A stretch of DNA of 5,683 bases, from contig JAUVRU010000174.1 in assembly GCA_030597485.1 (NCBI GenBank), forward strand, positions 1 to 5,683, given 5' to 3'. How positions within the stretch are numbered: the first letter of the stretch is position 1; every line of letters starts with the position of its first letter. The DNA comes from Anaerolineae bacterium. Lineage in GTDB: Bacteria > Chloroflexota > Anaerolineae > 4572-78 > NAK82. The position numbers and the translations under genes were made by a program. Below the pieces are notes generated by a model. The model was not told the DNA's origin and did no database searches. It saw nothing but the letters and a program-made list of their open reading frames with translations. Of the stretch, positions 1 through 5,683 are shown one piece after another.

Positions 1-25
1 GCCCTCACATATTCATCGCCCTGCC

Positions 26-52
26 GTAGGGCGGACTGCCAGTCCGCCCTAC
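26..52. repeat. Inverted repeat, 12-bp stem, copy 1
   Basis: A perfect 12-bp inverted repeat: arm GTAGGGCGGACT, loop GCC, arm AGTCCGCCCTAC. The same element recurs at 253-279 and 491-517, once in each unit of the array. As RNA it would form a very stable hairpin on either strand. No T-tract follows on either side. Confidence 0.85.
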
Positions 53-98
53 TACCCTCACCGCGCCAGGCCACGCACACATTCCCGACGCCACCCCC

Positions 99-120
99 GA
101 CCGGCGATAACTCGCCGGTC
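99..120. repeat. Inverted repeat, 9-bp stem, unit 1
   Basis: GACCGGCGA, a 4-nt spacer TAAC, then TCGCCGGTC. The equivalent in unit 2 is at 325-347 with a 5-nt spacer, so the arms are conserved while the loop length changes. It is followed by two further small hairpins in unit 1: GCCCCA/TGGGGC at 132-147 (unit 2 copy at 359-374) and GCCGGA/TCCGGC at 161-176, which is degenerate in unit 2. Confidence 0.75.
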
Positions 121-252
121 TCCAGAGTAGCGCCCCATCAATGGGGCTGAAACCGGCCAAGCCGGATTTGTCCGGCGCTGCTTCCTAGCCCGGAAACTTC
201 ATTCCCGCGCGCTTGCGGCCACCGAGCGCCCTCACATACACATCGCCCTGCC

Positions 253-279
253 GTAAGGCGGACTGCCAGTCCGCCCTAC
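253..279. repeat. Inverted repeat, copy 2 (one mismatch)
   Basis: Second copy of the GTAGGGCGGACT-type hairpin. A single G-to-A change at 256 leaves one A-C mismatch opposite 276; the remaining 11 pairs are intact. A change in one arm without a compensating change in the other means this copy gives no evidence of selection on pairing. Confidence 0.8.
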
Positions 280-324
280 TACCCTCACCGCGCCAGGCCA
301 CGACACATTCCCGCCGCCACGCCC

Positions 325-347
325 GACCGGCGATGAACTCGCCGGTC
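325..347. repeat. Inverted repeat, 9-bp stem, unit 2
   Basis: GACCGGCGA, a 5-nt spacer TGAAC, then TCGCCGGTC; counterpart of 99-120. Both arms are preserved perfectly although surrounding bases differ between the units. Another inverted repeat, GCCCGGA/TCCGGGC with a 9-nt loop, lies at 415-437 in the same unit. Confidence 0.75.
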
Positions 348-490
348 TACGGAGTAGCGCCCCATCAGTGGGGCTGCAACTGGCCAAGCCTGATTCATCC
401 GGCGCTGCTTCGTAGCCCGGAGACTTCATTTCCGGGCGCTTGCGGCCAGCGAGCGGCCACCGAGTGCCCTCACATATACATCGCCCTGCC

Positions 491-517
491 GTAGGGCGGA
501 CTGCCAGTCCGCCCTAC
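491..517 (-). terminator. Hairpin just after the last gene, possible terminator
   Basis: Third, perfect copy of the 12-bp-stem inverted repeat. It begins 5 nt beyond the stop codon (523-525) of the minus-strand reductase, where a transcription terminator or a 3'-end-stabilising mRNA hairpin would be expected. No U-tract follows on the minus strand (the next bases are GGCAGGGCGATG), so it does not meet the criteria of an intrinsic terminator. A role in mRNA protection, or simply being part of the repeat, is equally likely. Confidence 0.35.
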
Positions 518-522
518 TACCC

Positions 523-1941
523 TCACCGCACCAACCGCGCCAGGCCACGGACGACGCGGCCGGACGTGCCGCTCAACAACTGGCCGACGCGGATGGCGGC
601 GGCGGCCTGCATGCTGGCGGTGGCGTAGGTGGGGTACACGTGGATGGCCTGGGCTACGTCGCCCACCTTCAGACCCTGATCCAGCGCCAGAATCCACTCG
701 TGGAGCATCTCCCCCGCGCGGGCGGCCACGATGGTGGTGCCCAGCAGGGTGCCGTCCTTCTGGTGAACCAGCTTGAGGAAGCCGGTCGTATCCCCTTCCG
801 TGCGCGCCCGGTCCACCCGCTCCATCGGCCACTCACAAGTCATCACGTCATCCCCGAATCTGTCTCGCGCCTGCGCTTGGGTGAGGCCCACGTGGGCCAC
901 TTCCGGGTCGGTGAAGGTGGTCCAGGGCACCCGGTCGCTGATGCCTCTGGATGTGCCCGGCAGCAGGGCGTTGCGAGCAGCCATGAAGGCCTGCCAGCCG
1001 GCGTAGTGGGTGAATTGGTAGCCGCCGGTGCAGTCGCCAGCCGCATAGATGTGCCGCTGGCTGGTCCGCAGCTGGTCGTCCACCTGGATGCCATCCTCGC
1101 CGTAGGTCACACCGGCCCGCTCCAGATCCAGTCCCTCCAGATTGGGGCGGCGGCCGGTGGCCATCAGAAGCGTATCCCCCACCACGTCCTCACCACCGGC
1201 AAGCAGGTGGATCCCGTCCTCATCCTGCCAGGCCCGCTCGACTCTGGCACCCAGGCGCACGTCGATTCCCTCTGACTCGAAGACCTGGGCCAATACCCGG
1301 GATGCCTCAGGCTCGTCACGGGGCAACAGCCGGGGACGGCTCTGGATCAGCGTGACCCGCGAGCCCAGCCGGCCAAACGCCTGGCTCATCTCGCAGCCGA
1401 CCGGCCCGCCGCCCACCACCACCAGATGGGATGGCTGGGAGTCGAGATTCCAAAGGCTCTGGTAGGTGAGGTAATCGACTCCTTCGATGCCGGCGATGGG
1501 CGGGGCCACGGGATGGGCGCCGGTGGCGATCAGAAAACGGCGGGCGGCCAGGGTGGTTTCGCCAATCGCCAGCGTGTGCGGATCGAGGAAGCGAGCCGGG
1601 CCCAGAATGACGTCGATGCCGTCGGCGCGCAGCGCATCGGGCGACTCCCCGTGGTACACCTCGGCCACCACATCGCGCACATGGTGCATCACCCCTTTCA
1701 TCAGGTCCACCTCCAGCCCGATAGCGGGCAGGCCATAGCGGTTGGCAGTCCGCATCTCGTGGGCCACCCGGGCCGCTTTGAGCAGGGTCTTGCTGGGCAC
1801 GCAGCCGGTCCAAGTGCAGTCGCCGCCAACACGGTCCTTCTCCACCAGGGCGACGCGCGCCTCCAATTGGACGGCCAGGCCGGCCGCTGTCAGCCCGGCC
1901 GAGCCGCCGCCAACAATGATCAAATCGTAACTCTCGCTCAC
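523..1941 (-). CDS. Cys-type MerA/Lpd-like FAD pyridine nucleotide-disulfide oxidoreductase
   Basis: A 472-residue cytosolic flavoprotein of the class-I disulfide reductase family (dihydrolipoyl dehydrogenase, glutathione reductase, mercuric reductase). Visible in order: the FAD-binding GGGSAG at 11-16, the redox motif GGDCTWTGCVPSK with C42 and C47, a second dinucleotide fold GGGPVG at 177-182 for NAD(P)H, the FAD-contacting AAGD at 300-303, and a dimerisation domain from about residue 335. The catalytic His of Lpd/GR (H-P-T) is replaced by Tyr (HVYPTYA, Y436), and MerA's C-terminal Cys pair and N-terminal heavy-metal domain are absent. It is therefore not a canonical Lpd or MerA, and the substrate is unknown. 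No acidic residue ends the second beta strand (LIQSRPR), which may mean NADPH preference (inference). Start is GTG at 1941 with an AAGGATGG stretch upstream; a 64-nt gap separates it from the preceding paralogue. Its last 27 bases lie inside the repeat array. Confidence 0.9.
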   Translation of the reverse strand: MSESYDLIIVGGGSAGLTAAGLAVQLEARVALVEKDRVGGDCTWTGCVPSKTLLKAARVAHEMRTANRYGLPAIGLEVDLMKGVMHHVRDVVAEVYHGESPDALRADGIDVILGPARFLDPHTLAIGETTLAARRFLIATGAHPVAPPIAGIEGVDYLTYQSLWNLDSQPSHLVVVGGGPVGCEMSQAFGRLGSRVTLIQSRPRLLPRDEPEASRVLAQVFESEGIDVRLGARVERAWQDEDGIHLLAGGEDVVGDTLLMATGRRPNLEGLDLERAGVTYGEDGIQVDDQLRTSQRHIYAAGDCTGGYQFTHYAGWQAFMAARNALLPGTSRGISDRVPWTTFTDPEVAHVGLTQAQARDRFGDDVMTCEWPMERVDRARTEGDTTGFLKLVHQKDGTLLGTTIVAARAGEMLHEWILALDQGLKVGDVAQAIHVYPTYATASMQAAAAIRVGQLLSGTSGRVVRGLARLVR

Positions 1942-2005
1942 GTGTCACCATCCTTGTCTTGTGAATTGGCGCAGAGAACCAATCGTCGCCTCACGGTAGC
2001 CGGCG

Positions 2006-3382
2006 TCAGCGCGCGGCCTTGGCTGCGGCCTTGACCATCTCGCTCAACGTGGGGTGGATGTGGATGGATTTGCTGATGCGCTCGATGGTGCCGCCATCGT
2101 GCATGGCCGCCACGGCCTCGGGCAACAAGTCGTCGCCGTGAGGAGCCAGGATGTGAAAACCCAGGATCTGGCACGTTGCCTTGTCCACCACAGCCTTCAA
2201 GCGCCCCCGGTTGTCACCGATGGCCTTGGCCCGGGCTCCGTCCGCCGGTGCGCTGCCCACAACCACGTCGTAGCCACGGGACCGGGCTTCAGTCTCTGAC
2301 AGGCCAACGGCAGCCAGGGTCGGATCACTGAAGATAGCACGGGGCACGACGCGATAGTCCACCGTGCGGCCCAGGCCCTTCACCGCGTTCAGCGCAGCGA
2401 TCGGCCCATCATAGGTGGCCACGTGGGTGAACATCCAGCCACCTTTGACATCGCCGATGGCCCAGACGTGGGGCTGGCTGGTGCGGAGTTGGTCATCTAC
2501 CTGAACAAAACCCTGAGCCTTGGTCTCCACGCCGGCGGCGGTAAGGTCCAAAGCATCGATGTTGGCCACGCGGCCGGCCGCCAGCAATATGGTGTCGGCG
2601 CGGAAATGGGTCTCAGCACCATCTACCAGGGCGGTTACCACTTTCTCCACCCCTTGAGGGCGCACAGACTTCACCGAGGTGCCGGTGTGCACGGCAATAC
2701 CTTCTTCACGCAAGTAGTCAGCCAGCAGATTACTCAGTTCCCGATCCTCGCCTGGTGCCAGATGGCGGTTGCGTCCCAGCAGTGTCACCTGGGTGCCGAA
2801 GCGGCCGTACATCTGCGCGAACTCAATGCCGACGTAGCCACCGCCAATGATGATCATGCTGCCCGGCAACGTTTCCAGGAGGAGGGCAGTGCGGTTGGTC
2901 AGGTATTCGACTTCATCAATTCCCTCGATGGGTGGCACGGTGTTGCGCGCGCCGGTGGCGATGATGGCCTTGTCGAAACTGAGGCGACCGTCACCTGTGT
3001 CCATCTCATGGTCATTGAGGAAACGCGCCTGTCCCTGTATGAAGGTGATAGATTTTCGGCGGCTCTCAAGCCCACCATGAATCCCCCGGATGATCCCATT
3101 CACGATAACATCCTTGCGCGCTGCCGCCGTCGCCAGGTTGAAGTGAACGGTGCCCTCGATTTCGACCCCAAACTCGGCCGCCCGCCGGGCAACCAGGTGC
3201 ATCACCTCAGCCGAGCGGATCATGGCCTTGGTGGGCACACACCCTTCGTTGACTCAGGTGCCGCCGACTTGCCCCTGTTCAACCAGGGCAACGCTGGCTC
3301 CCACGTTGGCTGCCATGTGTGCGGCCGGCAGGCCACCCTGCCCGGCTCCGATTACCAATACGTCGTAGTCAAATGCGGTCAT
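2006..3382 (-). CDS. Putative selenoprotein: FAD disulfide oxidoreductase with Sec43 (MerA/Lpd-like)
   Basis: A 458-residue flavoprotein reductase if the TGA at complement(3254..3256) is read through. Residues 1-42 give the FAD-binding fold (LVIGAGQGGLPAA, GxGxxG at 12-17) and lead into GGT-U43-VNEG-C48-VPTK, where family members have C-x4-C. The position replaced is the first, substrate-attacking (interchange) Cys; C48 is the charge-transfer Cys that contacts FAD. Later come the NAD(P)H fold GGGYVG at 180-185, the FAD-contacting IGD at 309-311, and the C-terminal HIHPTLSE with H443 and E448, the catalytic dyad of Lpd/GR. About 460 residues is the normal family length. Start ATG at 3382 is fixed by GGAGGA 8 nt upstream and by homology beginning at residue 5. 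The stop is another TGA. There is no MerA-type C-terminal Cys pair, so Hg(II) reduction is not indicated; the substrate is unknown. The alternatives are a nonsense mutation or a base-call error, which would make it a pseudogene. Confidence 0.85.
3196..3243 (-). promoter_or_regulatory. Candidate bacterial SECIS hairpin region downstream of UGA
   Basis: Several stem-loops can be drawn by eye in the mRNA just 3' of the UGA. (a) GGUG/CACC at 3243-3230 with loop UGUGCC, whose G lies 16 nt after the UGA and is among the first two loop bases, as in bacterial SECIS elements. (b) CUC/GAG closing the tetraloop GGCU at 3215-3206, with extra pairs outside two mismatches; the GG loop resembles E. coli fdhF but lies about 42 nt after the UGA, rather far. 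(c) A long imperfect stem joining GGUGUGU (3243-3237) to AUGCACC (3202-3196), then CACC/GGUG and GGCC/GGCU further in, about 15 pairs in all. These are mutually exclusive and I cannot choose between them. Known SECIS elements diverge widely in sequence, so this is only a candidate. Confidence 0.35.
3254..3256 (-). other. In-frame UGA at the redox-active position, probable Sec codon
   Basis: Codon 43 of the reading frame that starts at 3382 is TGA. It follows the codons for GQVGGT and precedes VNEGCVPTK, so it sits precisely at the first Cys of the family's C-x4-C disulfide. Substitution of UGA for an active-site Cys codon is the classic signature of selenocysteine. UGA acts as an ordinary stop at the ends of all six genes here and Trp is coded by TGG (for example in folE), so genome-wide UGA reassignment is not supported. 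No selA, selB, selD or tRNA-Sec gene is within the window. Confidence 0.8.
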
Positions 3383-3390
3383 GGGTTCTT

Positions 3391-3396
3391 TCCTCC
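3391..3396 (-). promoter_or_regulatory. Shine-Dalgarno of the putative selenoprotein gene
   Basis: GGAGGA on the minus strand, 8 nt before the ATG at 3382-3380. It is close to the ideal ribosome-binding sequence and spacing. It supports initiation upstream of the UGA, not at the internal GTG at 3238, and argues that the N-terminal 42 codons are a live part of the gene. Confidence 0.8.
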
Positions 3397-3458
3397 AGAA
3401 CATTGGACTTGCAACATGGGTGACGCTTCATCGTCTCAGAGGTGTTGCGCACAGTTGA

Positions 3459-4106
3459 TCAGTAGTGAAGACTGCGGCGCCAAATGTGCTCCATAAACTC
3501 GGCCCGTGTCTTGGGGTTATCTTTGAAGGCACCCAGTACGGCGCTGGTCACCATGGTGGCGTTGGCCTTCTTCACGCCCCGCATCATGCTGCACATATGG
3601 GCACCTTCCACCACCACTGCTACCCCAAGGGGGTTGAGGGTCTCCTGCATGAAATCCGCAATCTGCTGAGTCATCCGCTCCTGTACCTGCAAGCGCCGGG
3701 CGAACATGTCCACGATGCGCGGGATCTTGCTCAGGCCCAGCACCTTGCCGTTGGGGATGTAGGCGACGTGTGCCTTGCCAAAGAATGGCAGCATGTGATG
3801 CTCACACATGCTGAAATAGTCGATATCCTTGACGACGACCATGTCGCTGTAGTCTACGTCAAACAGGGCACCGTTGATCATCTTGACGGGGTCGACGTCG
3901 TATCCGGCGGTGAGCTCGTCGTACATACGGGCCACGCGCTCGGGGGTCTTGATCAGGCCCTGTCGCTCAGGGTCCTCCCCAATGTGAAACAGGATCTCCC
4001 GCACAGCACTCTCGATATGCGCCTTGTGAGGCTCGGGCTCCCCCCCGTTTTCCCCTGATCTGGTCTCAAGTGCTTCTTCCAACAGCACAAACTCGAGTTC
4101 TTGCAT
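3459..4106 (-). CDS. folE: GTP cyclohydrolase I
   Basis: Converts GTP to 7,8-dihydroneopterin triphosphate plus formate, the first committed step of folate and pterin synthesis, in the cytosol as a homodecamer. The 215-residue product has the family core from about residue 30 ([12 protein letters not shown] at 54-65). The Zn site is complete: C101 and H104 in CEHHMLPF, and C172 in AHMCSMMRG, with the same 71-residue Cys-Cys spacing as the E. coli enzyme. [10 protein letters not shown] at 124-133 is also typical. Start ATG at 4106 has a GAGGGGG ribosome-binding site 8 nt upstream; a nearby ATG at 4113 is out of frame. It lies 35 nt after folK in the same direction. A short tail (WRRSLHY) extends past the usual end of the family. 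Because the Zn ligands are intact this is the Zn-dependent FolE, not the FolE2 type. Confidence 0.96.
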   Translation of the reverse strand: MQELEFVLLEEALETRSGENGGEPEPHKAHIESAVREILFHIGEDPERQGLIKTPERVARMYDELTAGYDVDPVKMINGALFDVDYSDMVVVKDIDYFSMCEHHMLPFFGKAHVAYIPNGKVLGLSKIPRIVDMFARRLQVQERMTQQIADFMQETLNPLGVAVVVEGAHMCSMMRGVKKANATMVTSAVLGAFKDNPKTRAEFMEHIWRRSLHY

Positions 4107-4141
4107 TTCCCATTCCCCCTCGTCTCAGATTCCAAACATGC

Positions 4142-4660
4142 TCACAACAGAACCACGTCATCTCTTCGCCGCATGCCAGCGTCAGCCGGGTCAAACTTCA
4201 TGGCGATTTCTCTCAGTCTTTGGCCCGTGTCCGGATGTACATAGTCCGGCGCGATCTGGGCTAATGGTATGGCCACGAACGGGCGTTCCAGCACTTCGGG
4301 ATCCGGAATGCGACGCGAGCCTACTCGCAGCACATCGTGATTGAACAGCACGATGTCAATGTCGATCGTACGCGGGGCGTTCTTGTTGCCGGTTCGCACC
4401 CGCCCCAAGTCCTGCTCGATTCGGGCGACGACTTGCTGGCGCAGCGCTGCTGCAGAAAGCGGCGTTTCTAGCAGCACAGCCGCGTTCAGGAAGTCTGGCT
4501 GATCCGCAAACCCGACTGGCCGTGTCTGCCAAACGTGCGAGACTCCTCTGATCTGTCCGAATCGGGCCAGTCGTTGCACGGCAGCCGGCAGATACCGTTC
4601 CGGTTCTATGTTGGATCCCAGGGAGAGGTACGCCCGGTTGGTCATCGTGTTATCACCCAT
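4142..4660 (-). CDS. folK: 2-amino-4-hydroxy-6-hydroxymethyldihydropteridine pyrophosphokinase (HPPK)
   Basis: Transfers pyrophosphate from ATP to 6-hydroxymethyl-7,8-dihydropterin, the activation step before condensation with p-aminobenzoate. The 172-residue protein has the N-terminal strand YLSLGSNIEP (11-20), the pterin-side segment WQTRPVGFADQPDFLNA (44-60), and the signature APRTIDIDIVLF (96-106) with D100 and D102 as the Mg-binding pair. RIPDPEVLERPFVAIPLAQIAPDYVHP (117-143) is the usual C-terminal half. Two starts are possible. ATG 4660 overlaps the folB stop by 8 nt and has GAGGGAGAG just upstream; ATG 4645 (M6) lies closer to the conserved YLSLGSN and has GGGTGA upstream. I use 4660. 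Either way translation is probably coupled to folB. Confidence 0.95.
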   Translation of the reverse strand: MGDNTMTNRAYLSLGSNIEPERYLPAAVQRLARFGQIRGVSHVWQTRPVGFADQPDFLNAAVLLETPLSAAALRQQVVARIEQDLGRVRTGNKNAPRTIDIDIVLFNHDVLRVGSRRIPDPEVLERPFVAIPLAQIAPDYVHPDTGQRLREIAMKFDPADAGMRRRDDVVLL

Positions 4661-5015
4661 CGTCTCTCCCTCGCTCGATGGTCACTCCCACTGAGCGCGC
4701 AAAGCGCAGCGCACCTGGCTTCTCCACGCTCACTTGCACCCGCTCGACACCGGGGTCCAGCAAAGACAGGTTGGCGATCTCGGCCGCCATCTTCTCCACC
4801 AGATAGAAATGCGAGCCCTCCACCAGATTGATGATGCCCTTGGTAATGGTGCGATAGTTGACCGCGTCCGCGATGTCGTCCGACTCGCCGGCCGGCCGCG
4901 TATCGGCATACAGGGTCACGTTGATCAACACGTCCTGCCTGTCACGGCGTTCGTCGTCGTTGATGCCGATGACGGCGCGGAGCAGCAGGTCTTTGATTTC
5001 AATTCTATCTGCCAC
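4653..5015 (-). CDS. folB: Dihydroneopterin aldolase
   Basis: Cleaves 7,8-dihydroneopterin to 6-hydroxymethyl-7,8-dihydropterin and glycolaldehyde (many members also epimerise it). The 120-residue length is normal. Catalytic and binding residues known from the S. aureus enzyme are visible: E22 in VIGINDDERRDRQ, Y54 in VNYRT, E74 in YLVEKMA, and K99 in VEKPGALRFA. The start is GTG at 5015, supported by AGGGGG 5 nt upstream and by conserved residues starting at position 5. It lies 47 nt after the SDR gene and overlaps folK by 8 nt. As the product of this enzyme is the substrate of FolK, the fused arrangement is functionally sensible. Confidence 0.95.
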   Translation of the reverse strand: MADRIEIKDLLLRAVIGINDDERRDRQDVLINVTLYADTRPAGESDDIADAVNYRTITKGIINLVEGSHFYLVEKMAAEIANLSLLDPGVERVQVSVEKPGALRFARSVGVTIERGRDDG

Positions 5016-5062
5016 AGTCTCCCCCTGTCAGCCGCGCTGTGAGGCGAGGCACAGATCAGACA

Positions 5063-5683
5063 TCACGTCAGGTGCTCCCCACCGGTGACGAAAATCAGTT
5101 CGCCGGTGACGAAATCCGATTCCAACAGGAAAATCAGCGCTTTGGCGATGGCGTCCGGCGACCCTGTCCGCTGGGCAGGTATGTTCCGGGCCAGCCGATC
5201 CAGGTAGGCCTGGTCCTTGCCCGGCGGGGGCAGAATGGCCCCGGGCGCGATGGCGTTGACCTGGATATTGGGGGCCAGCGCCAGCGCCAGGTTCTGAGTC
5301 ATGGTGATCAGCGCCGCTTTGGTCAGCGTGTAGGCTAGGTAGCCCGTGCTTGGGCGAGTGGCTCGCCAGTCCGCAATGTTGACAATATGTCCCGGCCGCT
5401 GCCTGCCCACGTGTTGGGCGAAAGTCTGGCTCAGGAAGAAAGGCGCTTTCAGGTTGATGGCGAAGTGCCTGTCCCAGTCAGCTTCCGTGGTGTCGTAGAC
5501 ATCGCCAGGTTCGAATATGGCAGCGCTGTTGACCAGGATGTCCACCTGGCCGAAGTGATCAGCTGCCTGGGTGATGACACGTGACATCTGACTTGGCTGA
5601 CTCAGGTCCGCCTGAATGGCCATGGCTTCGCCTCCCATAGCCGCGATCCGGGCCACCGTCCCTTCAGCCGGACCAGCCGAAGC
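5063..5683 (-). CDS. Pteridine reductase-like SDR (FolM/PTR1 type), 5' end outside window
   Basis: The last 206 residues of a short-chain dehydrogenase/reductase; the N-terminal TGxxxxxG cofactor motif lies beyond the right edge and the frame is open to base 5683. Visible: AIQADLS (beta-3 region), LVNSAAIFEPG (variant of the NNAG motif), FAINLKAPFFLSQ, and the catalytic region IVNIADWRATRPSTGYLAYTLTK. The usual SDR serine is replaced by Asp: D105, Y118, K122 counted from the first codon in view. That D-x12-Y-x3-K pattern is the one in Leishmania pteridine reductase PTR1. INPG-like VNAIAPGAILPP and the ending ELIFVTGGEHL are normal SDR features. Sitting directly before folB, it most likely reduces a dihydropterin (as E. 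coli FolM, dihydromonapterin reductase) or dihydrofolate, NADPH-dependently. The GTG at 5656 is an internal Val codon, not a start. Confidence 0.85.
   Translation of the reverse strand, partial: ASAGPAEGTVARIAAMGGEAMAIQADLSQPSQMSRVITQAADHFGQVDILVNSAAIFEPGDVYDTTEADWDRHFAINLKAPFFLSQTFAQHVGRQRPGHIVNIADWRATRPSTGYLAYTLTKAALITMTQNLALALAPNIQVNAIAPGAILPPPGKDQAYLDRLARNIPAQRTGSPDAIAKALIFLLESDFVTGELIFVTGGEHLT

Larger units (their letters stand above)
1..549. repeat. Tandem array of ~230-bp hairpin-rich repeat units
   Basis: Three units are visible: unit 1 at 1-227, unit 2 at 228-465, and the start of unit 3 at 466-549. Each begins GCCCTCACATA and then carries the same inverted repeats in the same order. 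Unit 2 is about 11 bp longer than unit 1, through a local duplication near 447-458 (GCGGCCA..GAG motif). The array may continue to the left of the window. Units 1 and 2 resemble each other over their whole length with scattered substitutions, so this is an ageing tandem duplication, not a recent one. Unit 3 stops matching after about 549, inside the 3' end of the adjacent reductase gene. I see no convincing gene in 1-522; the open frames there are accidental products of the repeat and carry no recognisable domain. The family of the repeat is unknown to me; it is reminiscent of REP/MITE-like intergenic elements. Confidence 0.85.

Noticed and set aside
213..494. Open frames on both strands within the repeat array
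   Set aside because: They are low-complexity translations of the repeated hairpins, have no recognisable domain or ribosome-binding site, and repeat the same peptides in each unit.
1..549. CRISPR array
   Set aside because: The units are about 230 bp and are alike throughout, with no short repeats separated by unique spacers.
2006..3238. A 410-residue reductase starting at the GTG at 3238
   Set aside because: This start lies inside the redox motif (it is the Val of GCVPTK), lacks the FAD-binding fold and has no ribosome-binding site. The true start is the ATG at 3382 with read-through of the TGA.
3254..3256. Internal TGA explained by a reassigned genetic code (UGA as Trp or Gly)
   Set aside because: All six genes end properly at TGA, Trp is coded by TGG in the genes checked, and family alignment requires Cys/Sec at this position, not Trp or Gly.
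523..3382. Calling either reductase mercuric reductase (merA)
   Set aside because: Both lack the C-terminal vicinal Cys pair and the N-terminal metal-binding domain, and no mer genes are nearby, so similarity in the redox motif alone is not enough.
2423..3496. Long plus-strand open frame opposite the Sec-form reductase
   Set aside because: It is an antisense shadow in GC-rich coding DNA. The minus-strand frame has clear family motifs and the plus-strand translation has none. The same applies to the plus-strand frames at 640-1275, 1426-2034 and 3465-4058.

Overview
The window looks like chromosomal DNA from a GC-rich, free-living bacterium. All six recognisable genes lie on the minus strand, so transcription runs from right to left. 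The mix of a pterin/folate cluster, two MerA/Lpd-like flavoprotein reductases and a hairpin-rich intergenic repeat array would suit an environmental lineage such as Chloroflexota, but that placement is a weak guess.

In transcription order the right half (5683 to 3459) is a folate/pterin cluster. It starts with a partial short-chain dehydrogenase whose catalytic pattern (Asp, Tyr 13 residues later, Lys 4 residues after that) matches pteridine reductase. folB (dihydroneopterin aldolase), folK (HPPK) and folE (GTP cyclohydrolase I) follow. folB and folK overlap by 8 nt; the other gaps are 35-47 nt, which suits an operon. FolE makes dihydroneopterin triphosphate, FolB makes hydroxymethyl-dihydropterin, FolK activates it, and the SDR probably reduces a pterin or dihydrofolate. 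No folP is visible.

The left-centre (3382 to 523) holds two adjacent class-I pyridine nucleotide-disulfide oxidoreductases (FAD flavoproteins of the Lpd/GR/MerA family). The downstream one has an ordinary redox motif (C42, C47). The upstream one has an in-frame TGA (complement 3254..3256) exactly where the first cysteine of the redox pair belongs (GGT-TGA-VNEGCVPTK). The frame is intact on both sides, a strong Shine-Dalgarno precedes the ATG at 3382, and hairpins that could serve as a bacterial SECIS lie just downstream. This is best read as a selenoprotein with Sec at the nucleophilic redox position, and it is the main discovery of the window. A naive gene caller would truncate it to a GTG start at 3238 and lose the FAD-binding N-terminus.

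Positions 1-522 hold no gene. They contain two copies and the start of a third copy of a 227-238 bp tandem repeat packed with short perfect inverted repeats. The last copy runs into the 3' end of the left-most reductase, so the end of that gene is part of the repeated unit.
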